Source: Vibrio aestivus (GTDB lineage Bacteria; Pseudomonadota; Gammaproteobacteria; Enterobacterales; Vibrionaceae). From it: a stretch of 64,000 bases of DNA. The notes under the pieces were generated by a model. It did no database searches, had not been told where the DNA came from, and saw only the letters and a program-made list of their open reading frames with translations. The stretch spans positions 1 to 64,000 of the forward strand of contig JYJN01000149.1 of assembly GCA_003263845.1 (NCBI GenBank). Direction: 5' to 3'. Positions 36,871-48,482 of the stretch are shown one piece after another. How positions within the stretch are numbered: the first letter of the stretch is position 1; each line of letters begins with the position of its first letter. Both the position numbers and the translations under genes were made by a program.

Positions 36871-38896
36871 ATGAAAAATGAACATCGAATTCTGTTTGAG
36901 CCAAATAAGATTGGTCCAATGGAACTCAAGAACCGCTATTCCATGGCTCCTATGGGTACGCTTGGTCTCGTAGATGGTGATGGTGCGTACAACAAACGTG
37001 GTATCGATTACTACGTTGCACGCGCGAAAGGCGGTGTAGGCCTTGTAATCACAGGTATTCATATGGCTGAGAACGAGCTTGAGCCTCTGCCAATGCCATC
37101 GCTTCCATGTCCAACGTTGAACCCAACTGCATACATCCGTAGTGCTAAAGAGATGTGTGAGCGTGTTCATAGCCATGGGGCAAAAATCATCGGTCAGATC
37201 ACTGCGGGCTGGGGTCGCTCAATGATTCCAGGCTTTACACCAAAGGATAAAGCAGTAGCACCTTCAGAAGCACCTAATCGTTTCGATCCTTCAATCACAC
37301 ACCGCGAACTTACGACGGAAGAAGTTCAGTACTACATCCGACAGTTCATTCAAACTGCTGCGATCATGAAAAAAGCAGGCTTCGACGGTGTTGAAGTCCA
37401 CGCGGTTCACGAAGGCTATCTTCTTGACCAATTCACATTGGAATTTTTCAACAAACGTACCGACCAATACGGTGGTAGCTTTGAAAACCGATACCGTTTT
37501 GCTGTTGAGATCATTCAAGGTATTCGCCATGTTTGTGGCCCAGATTTCGCTATTTCTCTTCGTTACTCAGTAAAAAGTAACACTAAGGGCTTTGGTCAAG
37601 GCATCTTGCCAGGCGAAGATGCTAAAGAAGTAGGTCGTGACTGGGAAGAAGGCCTAAAAGCTGCGAAGTACCTCGTTGACGCGGGTTGTGATGCGCTAAA
37701 CGTAGACGCTGGTACTTACGATGCATGGTACTGGAACCACCCGCCTAACTACTTCAAACCTGGTATGTACAAGCCATACTGCCAAGCAGTAGCTGAAGTG
37801 GTTGATGTACCAGTCATCATGCTGGTCGTATGGATGATCCAGACATGGCTTCACGCGCAGTTAACGAAGGCGTAGCACAAAACATCTCACTAGGTCGTCC
37901 ACTGCTTGCAGACCCTGAGATTGTTAACAAAATCCGCCGTGGTCGCCCTGAAGAAGTACGCCCGTGCCTTTCTTGTCACCTTGGCTGTCTTGGCCGTATG
38001 GCAGAAGTGGGTAACGTTTCTTGTGCAGTTAATCCGCAATGTGGTCGCGAAGAAGAGTACATGCCACTGCCTCTTTACAAAAAGCAGAAGTTGGTTGTTA
38101 TCGGCGGCGGTGTGGGCGGTATGGAAGCAGCACGTACAGCAGCAGATCGTGGTCACGATGTTGTACTGTTTGAAAAATCAAATCGCCTAGGCGGTAACGT
38201 GATTCCAGGTAGCCAAGCACCGTTCAAACATGACGATGCCACGCTGCTAAGCTGGTACGAAGGTGAGATGAAACGCAAAGGCGTCGATGTTCGCATGAAC
38301 ACAGCAGCAAACGTTGACATCATCAATGCTGAAGAACCAGATACAGTTATCTTTGCCACGGGCTCTCGCCCGGTTGTTCCTCAAAGCATCAAGGTATCGA
38401 CAAGTCTCATGTCATCATTGCTGAAGACATGCTAATGAACCCAGAAAAAATCACAGGGAATAACGTTACCGTGATCGGGGCTGGCCTTGTAGGCGCAGAA
38501 GCGGCTCTATGGATGGCACAAGAAGGCAAAACAGTCACACTGGTCGATGGCGCAGATGACATCATCGGTGGACCACACGGAACCTGTTTTGCCAACTACC
38601 TAATGATGAAAGAGCTACTAGTAAAAGAGAAAGTAGAAGTGAAAACTTCGACGTTCCTATCTCAAATCACCGACACTGGCGTTGAGCTGCATCCAGCAGA
38701 CAATACGGATGAGTTAGAGACGGTTGAAGCCGAACACGTGATAGTAGCCATTGGTTACCGGGCGGAAAATGAAATGTTCAAGGAACTGGAAATGAACCTT
38801 GATGTAGAGAATATCTACAACATTGGTGACAGCAAACAAGCTCGTACCATCATGGCAGCCATTTGGGACGCTTACGAGATTACTCGCTCTCTATAA
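36871..38896 (+). CDS. Enoate reductase-type flavoprotein (OYE + pyridine nucleotide domain; two frame breaks)
   Basis: About 675 aa, the layout of 2,4-dienoyl-CoA/2-enoate reductases and BaiCD/BaiH. An N-terminal FMN TIM barrel (APMGTLGLVDGDG; the EVHAVHEGYLLDQF site) is followed by a [4Fe-4S] site with cysteines in PCLSCHLGCLGR (and a later VSCAVNPQC), then an FAD/NAD domain with GGGVGGMEAA and GAGLVGAEAAL. It should reduce a C=C bond conjugated to a carbonyl or carboxylate using NAD(P)H. Breaks near 37821 and 38393 are each one G missing. First gene of the plus-strand half of the accessory cluster; terminator follows. Confidence 0.88.
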
Positions 38897-38944
38897 ACGT
38901 ACAATTGGGAACACGTTTATAGCGTTCTAATCTCGGAACAGAGT

Positions 38945-38969
38945 AAAGCAGTCTTCGGACTGCTTTTTT
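38945..38969 (+). terminator. Rho-independent terminator with UUCG tetraloop
   Basis: AAAGCAGTC / TTCG / GACTGCTTT (38945-38966) plus TTT; a textbook cUUCGg hairpin ending the flavoprotein transcript. Confidence 0.92.
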
Positions 38970-39103
38970 GTTTCCCACGTCCGCACGCAGGAGTCGCATC
39001 ACTGCCATTCTCGAAATCATCATGTCGAATTCATCCGCCTTCCACCAAAATGCGGCTAAAAGAATCTAAATTTAGCAACAACACATCGTACGTCGCCCAA
39101 CAA

Positions 39104-39112
39104 AAAGTGACA
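39104..39112 (+). promoter_or_regulatory. AAAGTGACA motif (copy 1)
   Basis: One of four identical 9-mers in promoter regions of this cluster; see also 43947, 45772 and 54698. Candidate regulator site. Confidence 0.4.
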
Positions 39113-39263
39113 CAATTAGAATATTCCTTTTATAAATCATAAGTTTAAATATAGCACCAACTTTCTTTTTTGTTGTTAGCCCAGGCCTGCTATAGCACGA
39201 ATAATACCTCCCAAATCCATACGTAACTCAAAACATTAGGTTTTATAACTCTGAGGTATCTCC

Positions 39264-40879
39264 ATGAGCACTACTCTTGATGCACAAGTAAAAGGAACCG
39301 CTGGCAAAGCAAAATGGCTAAGCCTAGGTATCCTTATTCTTGCCCAGCTGGCACTATGTTAGACAACAGTGGTTTCGCTGTTGCAACAGAAGCACTGATT
39401 TCACAACTGGGCGCTACCATGCCTGAAATCCAGTTTGCCAATGCGATGTACCCGCTGATTGCCGGTGCTGGCATGGTAGTGGGTGGCCTAACGGGTCTAT
39501 TTCTTGGCTGGGGTCGTCAACTTCGTTTAGGTGCACTACTTTTAGCAGCGTCTGCTGCCATTGCCGCTCTAGCACCGAATATGGATGTCCTCATTTTTGG
39601 TGGCCGCGTAGCCGCTGGTCTTGGTGCTGTGTTCCTAGTACCGGCTATCCTAGCTCACGTAGCGGGTCTGTACCAAGGTAAAGACCAAGCGATCGCCTTT
39701 GCTGGTATCGCAGGTGCTGTAGGCGTTGCAACCGCTGTTGTTCCGCTTTTAATGGGTGCTGCACTCGATGCATTTGGCTTCACTATTTCTTTCTTCGGCG
39801 TAACCGCTTACTTCATCATTGTTTTCCTAACGACATTCAAGCTAGACGCCATGCCTAAAGCAAAGTTTGAAGGCAAGTTCGACATTGTTGGTGTTATCCT
39901 TTCTTCTATTGGCCTACTGGCAACAATCGTTGGTCTACTGAAAATTTCTGAGTGGGGCTTAGTTGCACCTATTTCTGATACCACTGTCTTTGGCATCTCT
40001 CCTGCACTTCCACTGGTAGCATTCGGTATCGTCACACTGATTGCTCTTCTTAAGTGGGAAGCAAGCTTTGAAGCGAAACACGGTACGGCGCTAATCCCTA
40101 CGACCTTTATCAAGAACAAACAAGTTCTAATTGGCCTATACCTATGCGCTATCGTATTCCTGATGTTCGGCTCTCTATTCATTAACATCGCGTACGTACA
40201 GCTAGTGGGCGGTGCTTCTGCAACGGCTGCTGGTCTTCTAATGACTATGTTCGCTGTTGGTATGATTCTAGGTACTATCATCGCGCCATCAAAAATGTCG
40301 AACATGACAGTGCGCAGCGTATGTCTACTAGGCTTCTTCATCTCATTTGTTGGCCTAATCATCGCAACATTCGGTATTACAGAAACGGGCGTTAACCTGC
40401 TTCAATATGTTGGCCTAACCATCTTCGGTTTCGGTGTAGGTGTATTAATGACTCAAGCGTCTATCACAGTCACAAGTGCGCTAGACCAACGCGATGCAGA
40501 ACAGTCTGGTGGTATCCAAGCAACATCACGTAACGTTGGCCAAGCATTTGGTGTAGCGGTTCTAGGCTCTGTTCTAATGTTCTCTCTAACAGGCAGCCTT
40601 AAGGGTGAAGTCAATGCTCACGAAGCGCTATCTGCTGAAACAAAAGAAGCGGTACTGGCTATCCCTGCGCTTCCGTTCACCAGTAATGAAGACTTCCAAG
40701 CTCTAATCGCTGAAGTAACGAGCGATGTACAAGAGCAACAAGTTATTTTGAGCATCAACGCAGAAGCTCGCCACAGCTCAGCCATCAAAACCATGCTAGT
40801 GCTGCTGCTGATTGTTGGCTCTGGCCTGATTATCTGTCGTGGTCTACCACGCCGCTCACTGATGCAGAACAAACAATAA
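39264..40879 (+). CDS. DHA2-type MFS transporter, 14 helices (frame break)
   Basis: About 538 aa, 14 predicted helices, of the DHA2 (EmrB/QacA-like) group. N-terminus from ATG 39264 (MSTTLDAQVKG...), with the frame lost near 39359 in TGTT-AGAC; one extra base restores ALCLDNSGFAVATEALI. The motif GLFLGWGRQLRLG occupies the usual loop 2-3 place. Paralogous to 46859-48482 (shared segments such as KISEWGL/KSPEWGL, NAEARH/NTEARH). Its position with the amidohydrolase (40939) suggests transport of the substrate or a product. DHA2 members are usually exporters, so direction is open. Confidence 0.85.
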
Positions 40880-40887
40880 TTCGCCAC

Positions 40888-40920
40888 CTACCCTCACTAA
40901 GCTCCACTTAGTGAGGGTAG
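40888..40920 (+). promoter_or_regulatory. 14-bp perfect hairpin between transporter and amidohydrolase
   Basis: CTACCCTCACTAAG (40888-40901) pairs with CTTAGTGAGGGTAG (40907-40920) around a 5-nt loop. There is no T-tract, so it may attenuate, or protect the upstream mRNA end, rather than terminate fully. Confidence 0.6.
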
Positions 40921-40938
40921 CTCAATGAGGCACATCCA

Positions 40939-42617
40939 ATGATTTCTAAGTTATTCAGAAAGTTATTTTCAAGTTCAGATTCCAATAGCAAAGAAAACCT
41001 GACACCGGTTCCTACTATGGAGAAAACAACAATGACTCAAACTCTATACTTCGGCGGTCCAATCATCACAATGGACGAGCAAAACCCAAATGCGGAAGCT
41101 GTTGTCATTGAAAGCGGTAATATCGTTGCTGTAGGCAGCGAAGCAGAACTTAAAAACCAGTTTGCTAGCGCAGCGCTTTACGATCTTCAAGGCAAAACTC
41201 TAATGCCTGCATTTATCGAAAACCACTCACACATTCTACTGTGTGCGAACATGGAAACCATGCATGATCTGAGCTTCTTCAAATACCAAGACCAAGAAGA
41301 GATGATGACTGCGTTCCGTGCAATGACACCAAACAAAGACGGTTGGTTAATGGGTATTGGTTGGGATGTTAAAAAGCAACAAATCCCTTCTCTAGCTGAA
41401 ATTGATGCGGCACACCCAGAGCTACCAATGTTCATTACGATGCAAGGTCACGGCGGTTGGTTGAATAGCAAGGCAATGGAAGAGCTTGGCATTACTAAAG
41501 AGAGTGAAGCGCCACAAAACTCTGAATACGTGAAAGATGCCAACGGTGAGCTGACAGGTATGATCCTTGGTCAAGCAGCTGTAATGCAAGCATACAAAGG
41601 CACCTTCCCAACACCTGCAGTAGAAGATGTGATTGCAGCATCAAACCAGTATGCTCGTCAAGGTGTCACCAATGCTTCTGATCTTATGATCATGGCACCA
41701 CAAACGCTTAATACTCTGGTAGAAGCATCTCGCTCGGACGATTTCAACGTTCGTATCGTTGGCGGAATCGTAAACAACTACCCAGATTTTGCTCAGGTAA
41801 TGACGCAACGCGCTGAGTACCAAACGAGCAAATTCCGTATTGGTTTCCTAAAAGCCTTCACCGATGGCTCCGTTCAAGGTGGTAACGCTGCAACTAAACT
41901 TGAATACCAAAACGAAGAGTTCAAAGACATGCCTCGTCCAATTTGGGGAACGCAAGACATCTTCAACCAAACCGCAGCGGCAGCGGTTCAACTTGGCGTT
42001 GACTTTGTGTTCCACGCAAACGGTGAAATCGCACTGGGCGCTGCACTGGATGCGGTTGAGCATGCTCGTAACACAGGTAAAGAGAATGGTATCGACATCA
42101 GCAACTTTACATCGCTTGCACACCACCTGTCACTCACCGAAACAAGCCAATTTGAGCGAATGCAAGAGCTTAACGTACGTCCAAGCTTTATCATGGGTCA
42201 CCTATACTGGACTGGTGGTCAAATCATTCATGACTACTTCAAGTCAGATGATCTACACCATACATTTAAAGTCAAAACGGCCGCAGAGCATGGCCTAAAA
42301 CCAACTCTACATAACGACGCGCCAGTGACACCAACTGCACCATGCAGTCAATCAAAGCAGCGGTAACTCGTGAAACATACTCCGGCGATGTTCTCAATGC
42401 AGACGAAGCTATTTCAGTTGAAGAAGCAATCAAAGGTTACACCATTTGGGCTGCAGAGCAGTTCAAAATGGCGGATCGCTTTGGCAGCTTGACCAAAGGT
42501 AAAGTTGCGGACCTATTAATTGTGGATCGCAACCCATTAGAAATTCCTGCAAATGAACTAGACCAAGTAAAAATTGTGAAAACAATGATAGCAGGTGAAG
42601 TCACTTACGCAGCTTAA
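40939..42617 (+). CDS. Amidohydrolase, YtcJ/amidohydrolase-3 family (frame break)
   Basis: About 559 aa. N-terminal beta-sandwich segment, then the metal motif FIENHSHILL (HxH), MQGHGGWLNSK and a late HNDAPV aspartate region, as in YtcJ/NfdA-type amidohydrolases that cleave amide or formamide bonds. The break at 42340 (ACC-ATG, CCC expected) is repaired by one C; the paralogue at 51169-52800 runs straight through the same site. ATG 40939 with GAGG upstream; the first 30 residues are an extra basic/Ser-rich extension. Co-directional with the transporter, 60 bp apart. Confidence 0.87.
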
Positions 42618-42646
42618 TAAGGCTTAACGTAAGGTTCTAAACATCC

Positions 42647-42680
42647 TAAGGCCCTTGTTATACAAGGGCCTTATTCGTTT
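42647..42680 (+). terminator. Terminator of the amidohydrolase gene
   Basis: TAAGGCCCTTG (42647-42657) pairs with CAAGGGCCTTA (42663-42673), followed by TTCGTTT. Confidence 0.85.
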
Positions 42681-42710
42681 CAGACTACCACTCTAATCAA
42701 GGAATCTACT

Positions 42711-43832
42711 GTGTCCGCAAGCCAATACTCTACCATTAGCACACCTCACATCCATACGGGCTGGCAAAAGCTAATCCATCATGTGTCGATAGAAAATGAT
42801 CAGCAGTTAATCAATCCAGTCGTTCAGTCGGGCAGTGATAGCATGATCGAACTCAGTTACGTACAGAGCGCGGTTTATCAACTAGCTCAAAATAAAGATA
42901 GTCTTAATATTTGTCTTAGTATTGCGCGCAATGTTGACTCACTTACTTTTGGCGCATATAGCTTAGCTCTAGCCACTGCCCCCACACTTTATAACCTGTT
43001 ATCTTGTAGCTGTGAGTTTTCTCATCACTTGGGTACATTGCTTCTATTGAATTACAAAGACGCCCATCCAGACTACGTAGAAGTGCATTTTTCCTCAAAT
43101 CCTCTCCCCTTGGATGAAAAGCAACTGTCGCCTTTAGGAAATCTTTTGTATGCGATGACTTATCTTTTCTTACTCAATAAAGCTTCTTTTACGTCTCTTC
43201 CCTCGATTGAATGGCATTTGCCTACTTCGATGAAGTCGCTGTATGCTGCAACAAGTTTCCAAAAGCTGTCAGATATAGAGTCCGAACTAAACTGTGTGAT
43301 TCAATTTGGTCCTGATCACCATCTTCGACTAAGTCGAAAAGGCCTATTCGCACCACTCAACGGACCGAGCTCTGAACTTCACTCACTTGCTCTTAGTCAG
43401 CTAACTACCTTTTCTAAAAACCTTGTCAATCAACCAGCAATCGCTGCATTGCAAGCAGATCCTTCAGTGAAGCTGCAGGCACGTGTGCATAGCACCGAAA
43501 TTATCTACTCGATCTACCAGATTCTTGATAACTCCTACGATCTTTCCCACATTAAGGTCGAAGAAGTGGCCAAAGAGCTAGGTATGACAGGGCGAACCCT
43601 AAATCGCCGTCTGAAAAAAGTAACCACTAACTTTCGTTCACTACTTGAACGCTACAGGCTAGAACGCTCTATTCGATATCTCACAACATCTAGCATTAGC
43701 GTAACCATTATTGCTCAACGTTTAGGATTTGCAGATGTCACGTCATTTTCTCGTGCTTTCAAACGCTGGACTCAACTTTCTCCATCGCAGTACCGCAACC
43801 AATCTGACAGGTCAAGCAAACAGTTTTATTGA
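42711..43832 (+). CDS. AraC-family transcriptional regulator
   Basis: A 373-aa regulator with an N-terminal arabinose-binding-like domain (about residues 25-220, the OruR/ArgR-type 'Arabinose_bd' group) and a C-terminal double helix-turn-helix (VEEVAKELGMTGRTLNRRLKK ... IAQRLGFADVTSFSRAFKRW). GTG start with AAGGA 7 nt upstream. It sits between an amidohydrolase and an M28 peptidase of the same cluster and is a likely local regulator, binding a small acid or amino-acid-like effector; the effector is unknown. Confidence 0.87.
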   Translation: MSASQYSTISTPHIHTGWQKLIHHVSIENDQQLINPVVQSGSDSMIELSYVQSAVYQLAQNKDSLNICLSIARNVDSLTFGAYSLALATAPTLYNLLSCSCEFSHHLGTLLLLNYKDAHPDYVEVHFSSNPLPLDEKQLSPLGNLLYAMTYLFLLNKASFTSLPSIEWHLPTSMKSLYAATSFQKLSDIESELNCVIQFGPDHHLRLSRKGLFAPLNGPSSELHSLALSQLTTFSKNLVNQPAIAALQADPSVKLQARVHSTEIIYSIYQILDNSYDLSHIKVEEVAKELGMTGRTLNRRLKKVTTNFRSLLERYRLERSIRYLTTSSISVTIIAQRLGFADVTSFSRAFKRWTQLSPSQYRNQSDRSSKQFY

Positions 43833-43946
43833 TAATAACTTGCGCATAAACTCATCAAAAATATCAATAAAAAGAACTAGCACATACAGAATCGCCAAAT
43901 ATCACAAATATCAATATCTCGAAAAAACATTAGCTTAAGGCCAAAA

Positions 43947-43982
43947 AAAGTGACATCTGATTTGTTAGTTTAGTTTCGTTTC
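43947..43982 (+). promoter_or_regulatory. AAAGTGACA motif (copy 2) plus GTTTAGTTTCGTTTC element
   Basis: AAAGTGACA (43947-43955), then ATTTGTTA and the 15-mer GTTTAGTTTCGTTTC (43968-43982), 61 bp before the M28 start. The same 15-mer recurs at 45848-45862 before the barrel gene. Confidence 0.5.
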
Positions 43983-44042
43983 TTCATAGGGTTGACGTAG
44001 ATAGTATTAAGAAAAATCGACAACAATCCTATGAGGCCTCAT

Positions 44043-45693
44043 ATGTCTGACTCTACAAACAAACCGAAACAAAACATGGCAAGTACGCCTGAAGAGATGA
44101 TAAAAATTCTTGCTGACATCTCGTTTAAAAAGCCTGAAGATCTTTCGAAACAGATGCAAAATCTGCATGAAACACATTTCCACACACTAGAAATGGACGA
44201 AACGCCGCGCCCATACATCACAGAAGACATCCGTAGCGATATCAACTCAAGCGAAATTGAGTCATTTGCGATGAAGCTAGTCGACATTTCTAAAAAATCT
44301 CGCGCCGATGGCAACATTTTATGGGGCCGCATTCAAGGCACTAAATATGAAGAAGAAGCACAAACTCTAGTGGCTGATACTCTTCGTTCATTCGGCATTG
44401 AGGATGTTCGCCAAGATCGCTTCCCTATTCGTTTCCCTCAGTGGAAGCCAACTCAAAATGAGTTAACTGTGACTCAATCAAACGAGTTGGATACCCCGTT
44501 TACATTTGAGCATGCTATCACGCCATTCCCTTCTGGTGTCACGGGTGAAGAGGGCGTTGAAGCTGAACTTATCTATGTCGGTCAAGGTACTGCATCTGAG
44601 CTACAAGGTCGTGATCTTGAAGGCAAGATTGTGCTACTTCAAGCGGACTTCTCGCTGGCGGCCCAATGTATTCAAGTGCACGTACCGCCTATTCTCGCAT
44701 CGCGACTGGTGCATACGGCAAACCTGCTGGTGTGATTGCTTGGTGGACATTGCCAGGTGCGAAACAGATTGCAACCCGCGTTGGTGCAATGGGTGGCGGT
44801 GACTCCGTTGGGGCGGCACTACCATGGATTTCACTAGGCTACGATGATGGCTTGTACCTGCGTAAACTAATTGATCGCGCAGACGCTGAAATGCCAGTGA
44901 AAATTAAAATGACTGTTCAAGGTGAAATGGAAGACGGCTCTGTACGTTCATCATCGAACGTATACGGCTTTATCCCTGGGACAACAGGCAAATACGTTGT
45001 AATGACATTCCATAGCGATAGCTACTTCTACGGTTTGCACGACAACGCTGGTACTGCCGCAATGGTGATGGCGGCTGCAAAGCACTACGCAGGTCGTCCG
45101 ATTGAAGAGCGTGGCCACGGCTTAGTTGTGATGTCAGTGGGTGATCATGAACACCCAGGCGTAGGTGCAACAGACAAGTTCATTGAGCAGAACCATGCGT
45201 TCGTGCGTGAAGAGATGCTAATGGTGCTTCGCCCAGAAAAACTTGGCCTGATCGCAATGACTAAAGAAGGTCCAATTCAAGCGAAAAGTAACCAAGCGAT
45301 CCCAGCAATGCAGCTAATCACTAACCGTAGCCTCTATTACTTGATATCTTCAAGAAAGCTGTCGACACATACGCACTGCCTACTGCGGATTTCTACTATC
45401 AAGACCCTGCAGCAGATGAAACGCACTTCCACCCACCGTTCGCTAAATTTGACGACTTAAATGCCATTTCTACTGGTTGGGCAATTTCTAGCTACGCGTA
45501 TCACTCAACGGCTGACTATGATCTTGGTCTTATCAGCTTTGAGCTTCTAGAGAAGTACGCTAAAGCTCACATCTTTATCATCGACAGCTTAAAAGATTAC
45601 AGTAAAGAAGACTTAGAAAAAGATGGCGCAGAACTACCGGACGCCTCTATCTACTCATCAGAACTATTCAAAGTATTCTACGGTAACTTCTAA
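44043..45693 (+). CDS. M28-family metallopeptidase with PA domain (two frame breaks)
   Basis: About 550 aa after repair. A PA-type insert (GELIYVG-like segment, here EAELIYVGQGTASEL) precedes the M28 core: HSDSYFYGLHDNAG supplies zinc ligands and GDHEHPGVG the catalytic-acid region; YHSTADYDLG holds the last His. No signal peptide, so cytoplasmic. Breaks near 44660 (G/C run) and 45331 (CCC expected) are one base each; the true stop is 45693. ATG 44043 follows GAGG. Paralogue of 52892-54547. An aminopeptidase or amino-acylase action on a small amide is likely. Confidence 0.87.
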
Positions 45694-45739
45694 CCAAAGA
45701 ATCAACAGTTATTGGCATAACTAAAACTTGCACTCATTT

Positions 45740-45766
45740 GGCCAATCTCTTGTTGGCCTTTTTTAT
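45740..45766 (+). terminator. Terminator of the first M28 gene
   Basis: GGCCAA (45740-45745) pairs with TTGGCC (45753-45758), then TTTTTTA. Confidence 0.8.
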
Positions 45767-45771
45767 TTCTA

Positions 45772-45862
45772 AAAGTGACATAAAAAAGTATAACTAACTG
45801 ATATATATATGGTTATCCTTTTGTTTTTATGACACATATTTTGTTTGGTTTAGTTTCGTTTC
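45772..45862 (+). promoter_or_regulatory. AAAGTGACA motif (copy 3) and second TGACA/GTTTAGTTTCGTTTC element
   Basis: AAAGTGACA at 45772-45780, ATGACA at 45829-45834 followed by ATTTTGTTT, and GTTTAGTTTCGTTTC at 45848-45862. All lie 100-190 bp before the outer-membrane protein gene. Confidence 0.5.
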
Positions 45863-45963
45863 CTTACATTTAATACGGCCATATTATGACGCTGATTTAA
45901 CGTTTTCAGCACTGACTGCGTGTTGACTCGCGGTCATGACTTTAATAAACCAAGGTCCATAAT

Positions 45964-46737
45964 ATGAATAAGATCTACCTCTCTGCCCTACCTTTTGCCC
46001 TTGCCGCCTCTTTTGCTATCGCAGAAGAGCAAGACGTTCAGGACATGTCTAACCCGCTTTCTATTTACACTCAAGCAGGTATTGGTTTCACAGACCAAGG
46101 CGTTAACTTGAAAGTAGGTGCCACCTACAGCACTGGCGTCGATACTCAAATGGGCATGAATATTTTCGAAGTAAAAGGTTTTGCTGGCGAGGCCGTAGGC
46201 TGGAGTGGTTCAAGCAGCAGAACAGACGCTGTAGACTCCATTCGTCTCCGCAACTTCGAAGTTGACCTAACCAATGGGCGAGGTGGTCAATTTGATCTAG
46301 ATTACTCAGTTGCAGAAGAGGTTGGAACAGCTTCTTACGCCATGATTCAAGCTCTGCCTGCACTGGGGCCTGTGAGTTTCTTCCCTCTTGCTGGAGCAGG
46401 TTTCGTTTTCGGTAACAATCTAGACCAAAAAGGCCTAGTCGAGAGCAACGGTTATACCATTCCAGGAACTTTAGCAGTCGTAGGTACATACAGTAAGATT
46501 ACGATTACAGACAAAATCTGGCTAAACTATAACCCTATGTACTTGCAGACGCTGTCTGGTACTGATGTCTACAAAAACCATTTCTTTGGTTTAAACAACG
46601 ATAGCATTCTTACTCACGAATTCACGGCTTCCTACCAGATTTCTCCAAGGTTTAACGCTCGTTATTTTGCTAATTGGAGCGAATATACCGACTTTACTGA
46701 CGGAGCGCATCGAATCGAATTCAACTATCAGTTCTAA
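45964..46737 (+). CDS. Predicted outer-membrane beta-barrel protein
   Basis: A 257-aa exported protein: signal peptide (NKIYLSALPFALAASFAIA, cut near 20), alternating hydrophobic strands and a C-terminal aromatic strand EFNYQF typical for BAM insertion. I do not recognise a named family; size would fit a 10-12-strand channel. Between an M28 peptidase and a transporter of the same cluster, it may admit the substrate across the outer membrane. A hairpin without T-tract (46749-46772) follows. Confidence 0.75.
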   Translation: MNKIYLSALPFALAASFAIAEEQDVQDMSNPLSIYTQAGIGFTDQGVNLKVGATYSTGVDTQMGMNIFEVKGFAGEAVGWSGSSSRTDAVDSIRLRNFEVDLTNGRGGQFDLDYSVAEEVGTASYAMIQALPALGPVSFFPLAGAGFVFGNNLDQKGLVESNGYTIPGTLAVVGTYSKITITDKIWLNYNPMYLQTLSGTDVYKNHFFGLNNDSILTHEFTASYQISPRFNARYFANWSEYTDFTDGAHRIEFNYQF

Positions 46738-46858
46738 TTCCACTCAGAAGCTGCGTCTGAAATGGCGCAGCTCCATCTATAACTATAATTTAGGTCAACT
46801 CAATGTTTTACATTTATTTCTTAATCCAATACTAACTGCTCTGGTTGATAAGATACAC

Positions 46859-48482
46859 ATGACTTCAAATCATTCAAAAAAATCACTTACCCAGCTTGTC
46901 TTAGCCTTATGCTTAGCACAATTTTGTATTGCAGCAGATATTGCTACTATGGCGATCTCTACAAGCGCCCTCATCGAACAGTTTTCCTCAAATGTCGACA
47001 CACTTAAAGTAGCAGGCACTATCTATCCATTGGTGGGGGCGGCCCTCATGCTTATTTCCGGTGTACTTGGCTTGTACATCGGCTGGCGTCGATTACTCAT
47101 TATCGGCTTGTGCTTTGGTTTAATTTCCTCAATATCCAAGGTCTACGCCCCTTCTATCGAGTGGGTAACGTATTTCTCACGCACATTGTCCGGGCTAGCT
47201 GGTGTTGCTGTGGTTCCATCTTGCCTTGCTTTAGTGGTAAAACATTTTTACTCCAGAAAAACGGGCAAGTGTTTTTGGCTTACTAGCTGCGTCAACTGGG
47301 CTTGCTGCCGCCATAATACCGCTAGCAAGTGGCTGGCTAATTGACACTATTTCGTGGAAAGTCGGTTTCTATGCAACCGCGGCAAGTTATACTTTTACTC
47401 TTCTTTTCGCCACTTTTTTTATTCCCCCGTTAAAGACTGCAAAGCCATTAAAATTTGATCTAGTTGGTAGCTTATTAAGTGCTATTGGTATGTTCATCTT
47501 GATATTGGGACTACTTAAATCCCCAGAGTGGGGGCTCTTTAACAATCACTCACCATATCAGCTACCTTGGTTGTTCAACACGTTCAGCCCAGCTCTTTGG
47601 TTATTGCTAGTAGGATGCTTAACATTCGCTGCGTTTATCCAGTATGAAATATACTTTGAACGCAGGCATGGTAGTTCTCTAATCCCAACTTCCTGGTTCT
47701 CTAACAAACAATTTCTCAATGGCACTCTGATATTGATTACTATGTACGTGATATTTGGTGGTATTAATTTTACGCTCGTCGCTTTTCTTCAGGTCGCGAT
47801 TAACCTGTCTGCTGTCGAAACAGGTACCATAATACTCATTTTTGCCGTTAGCCTTATTGTTTTCTCAATTATTACACCTAGCTTATTTAAGGCTTACGAC
47901 AATAAATTCATCGCTATGGGCGCATTCGCCATATGCGCCTTGGGGGCTGTAATTACATGGCTATCTACCAGTGCTACAGAAGTTGGACTAGGTATTTTCT
48001 TCGCTATGTTCGTTTTTGGTGCTGGCTTAGGCATGCTCTCATCTCAATCCGTCGTGATTATCACTAAATCTGTTCCTAGCCATGAGGCACCACGCACGAG
48101 CGGCGTCCAAGCAACTTTGAGAAACGTTGGCTTAGCGATCGGCATCGCAGTGATAGCGGGTATGGGGCAATCGGCCATGGAAAACATAATTCGTGGCAAT
48201 ATCGAAGGCAACAGCGAATACTCGCCTAAAATTCAACACGCAATACAAAATAGTAAAACTATTCCCTATATAACAGATGAACAACTGTCGTCTTACCTAG
48301 CCCAATACGCAATCGCAGTACCGGAGAAATCCAAACTGCTGGCACTGAACACCGAGGCTAGGCATCAGAACTTTCATTTCTCTGTCCTACTTATAGGGTT
48401 ATTTAGCATAATCGGAATGCTAGCCTGTACACGACTTGAAAAGAAAACCACGCCTCCTGACTATAATAAATCAATCCGTTAG
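46859..48482 (+). CDS. Second DHA2-type MFS transporter (frame break)
   Basis: About 540 aa with 14 helices, paralogous to 39264-40879 over its length (CLAQFCIAADIATMAISTSA versus its counterpart near residue 30; SGVLGLYIGWRRLL; GVQATLRNVGLAIG). The frame changes in a T5 run at 47272-47276; one T fewer (or two more) gives CFGLLAASTGLAAAI. RBS weak. It precedes the ToxR-like chain by 108 bp. Substrate and direction unknown. Confidence 0.83.

Larger units (their letters stand above)
38897..39263. other. Terminator and promoter region before the first DHA2 transporter
   Basis: Contains the terminator at 38945-38969, then an A/T-rich stretch with the AAAGTGACA motif at 39104-39112, 152 bp before the MFS start. 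No ORF is supported. Confidence 0.5.

Noticed and set aside
36871..38896. Naming the flavoprotein BaiCD/BaiH (bile-acid enzyme)
   Set aside because: The architecture is shared by several ene-reductases; nothing in the window proves a bile-acid substrate.
45808..45822. TATATATATGG tract as a phase-variable repeat
   Set aside because: Only four TA units, in an A/T-rich promoter; too short to suggest slippage control.
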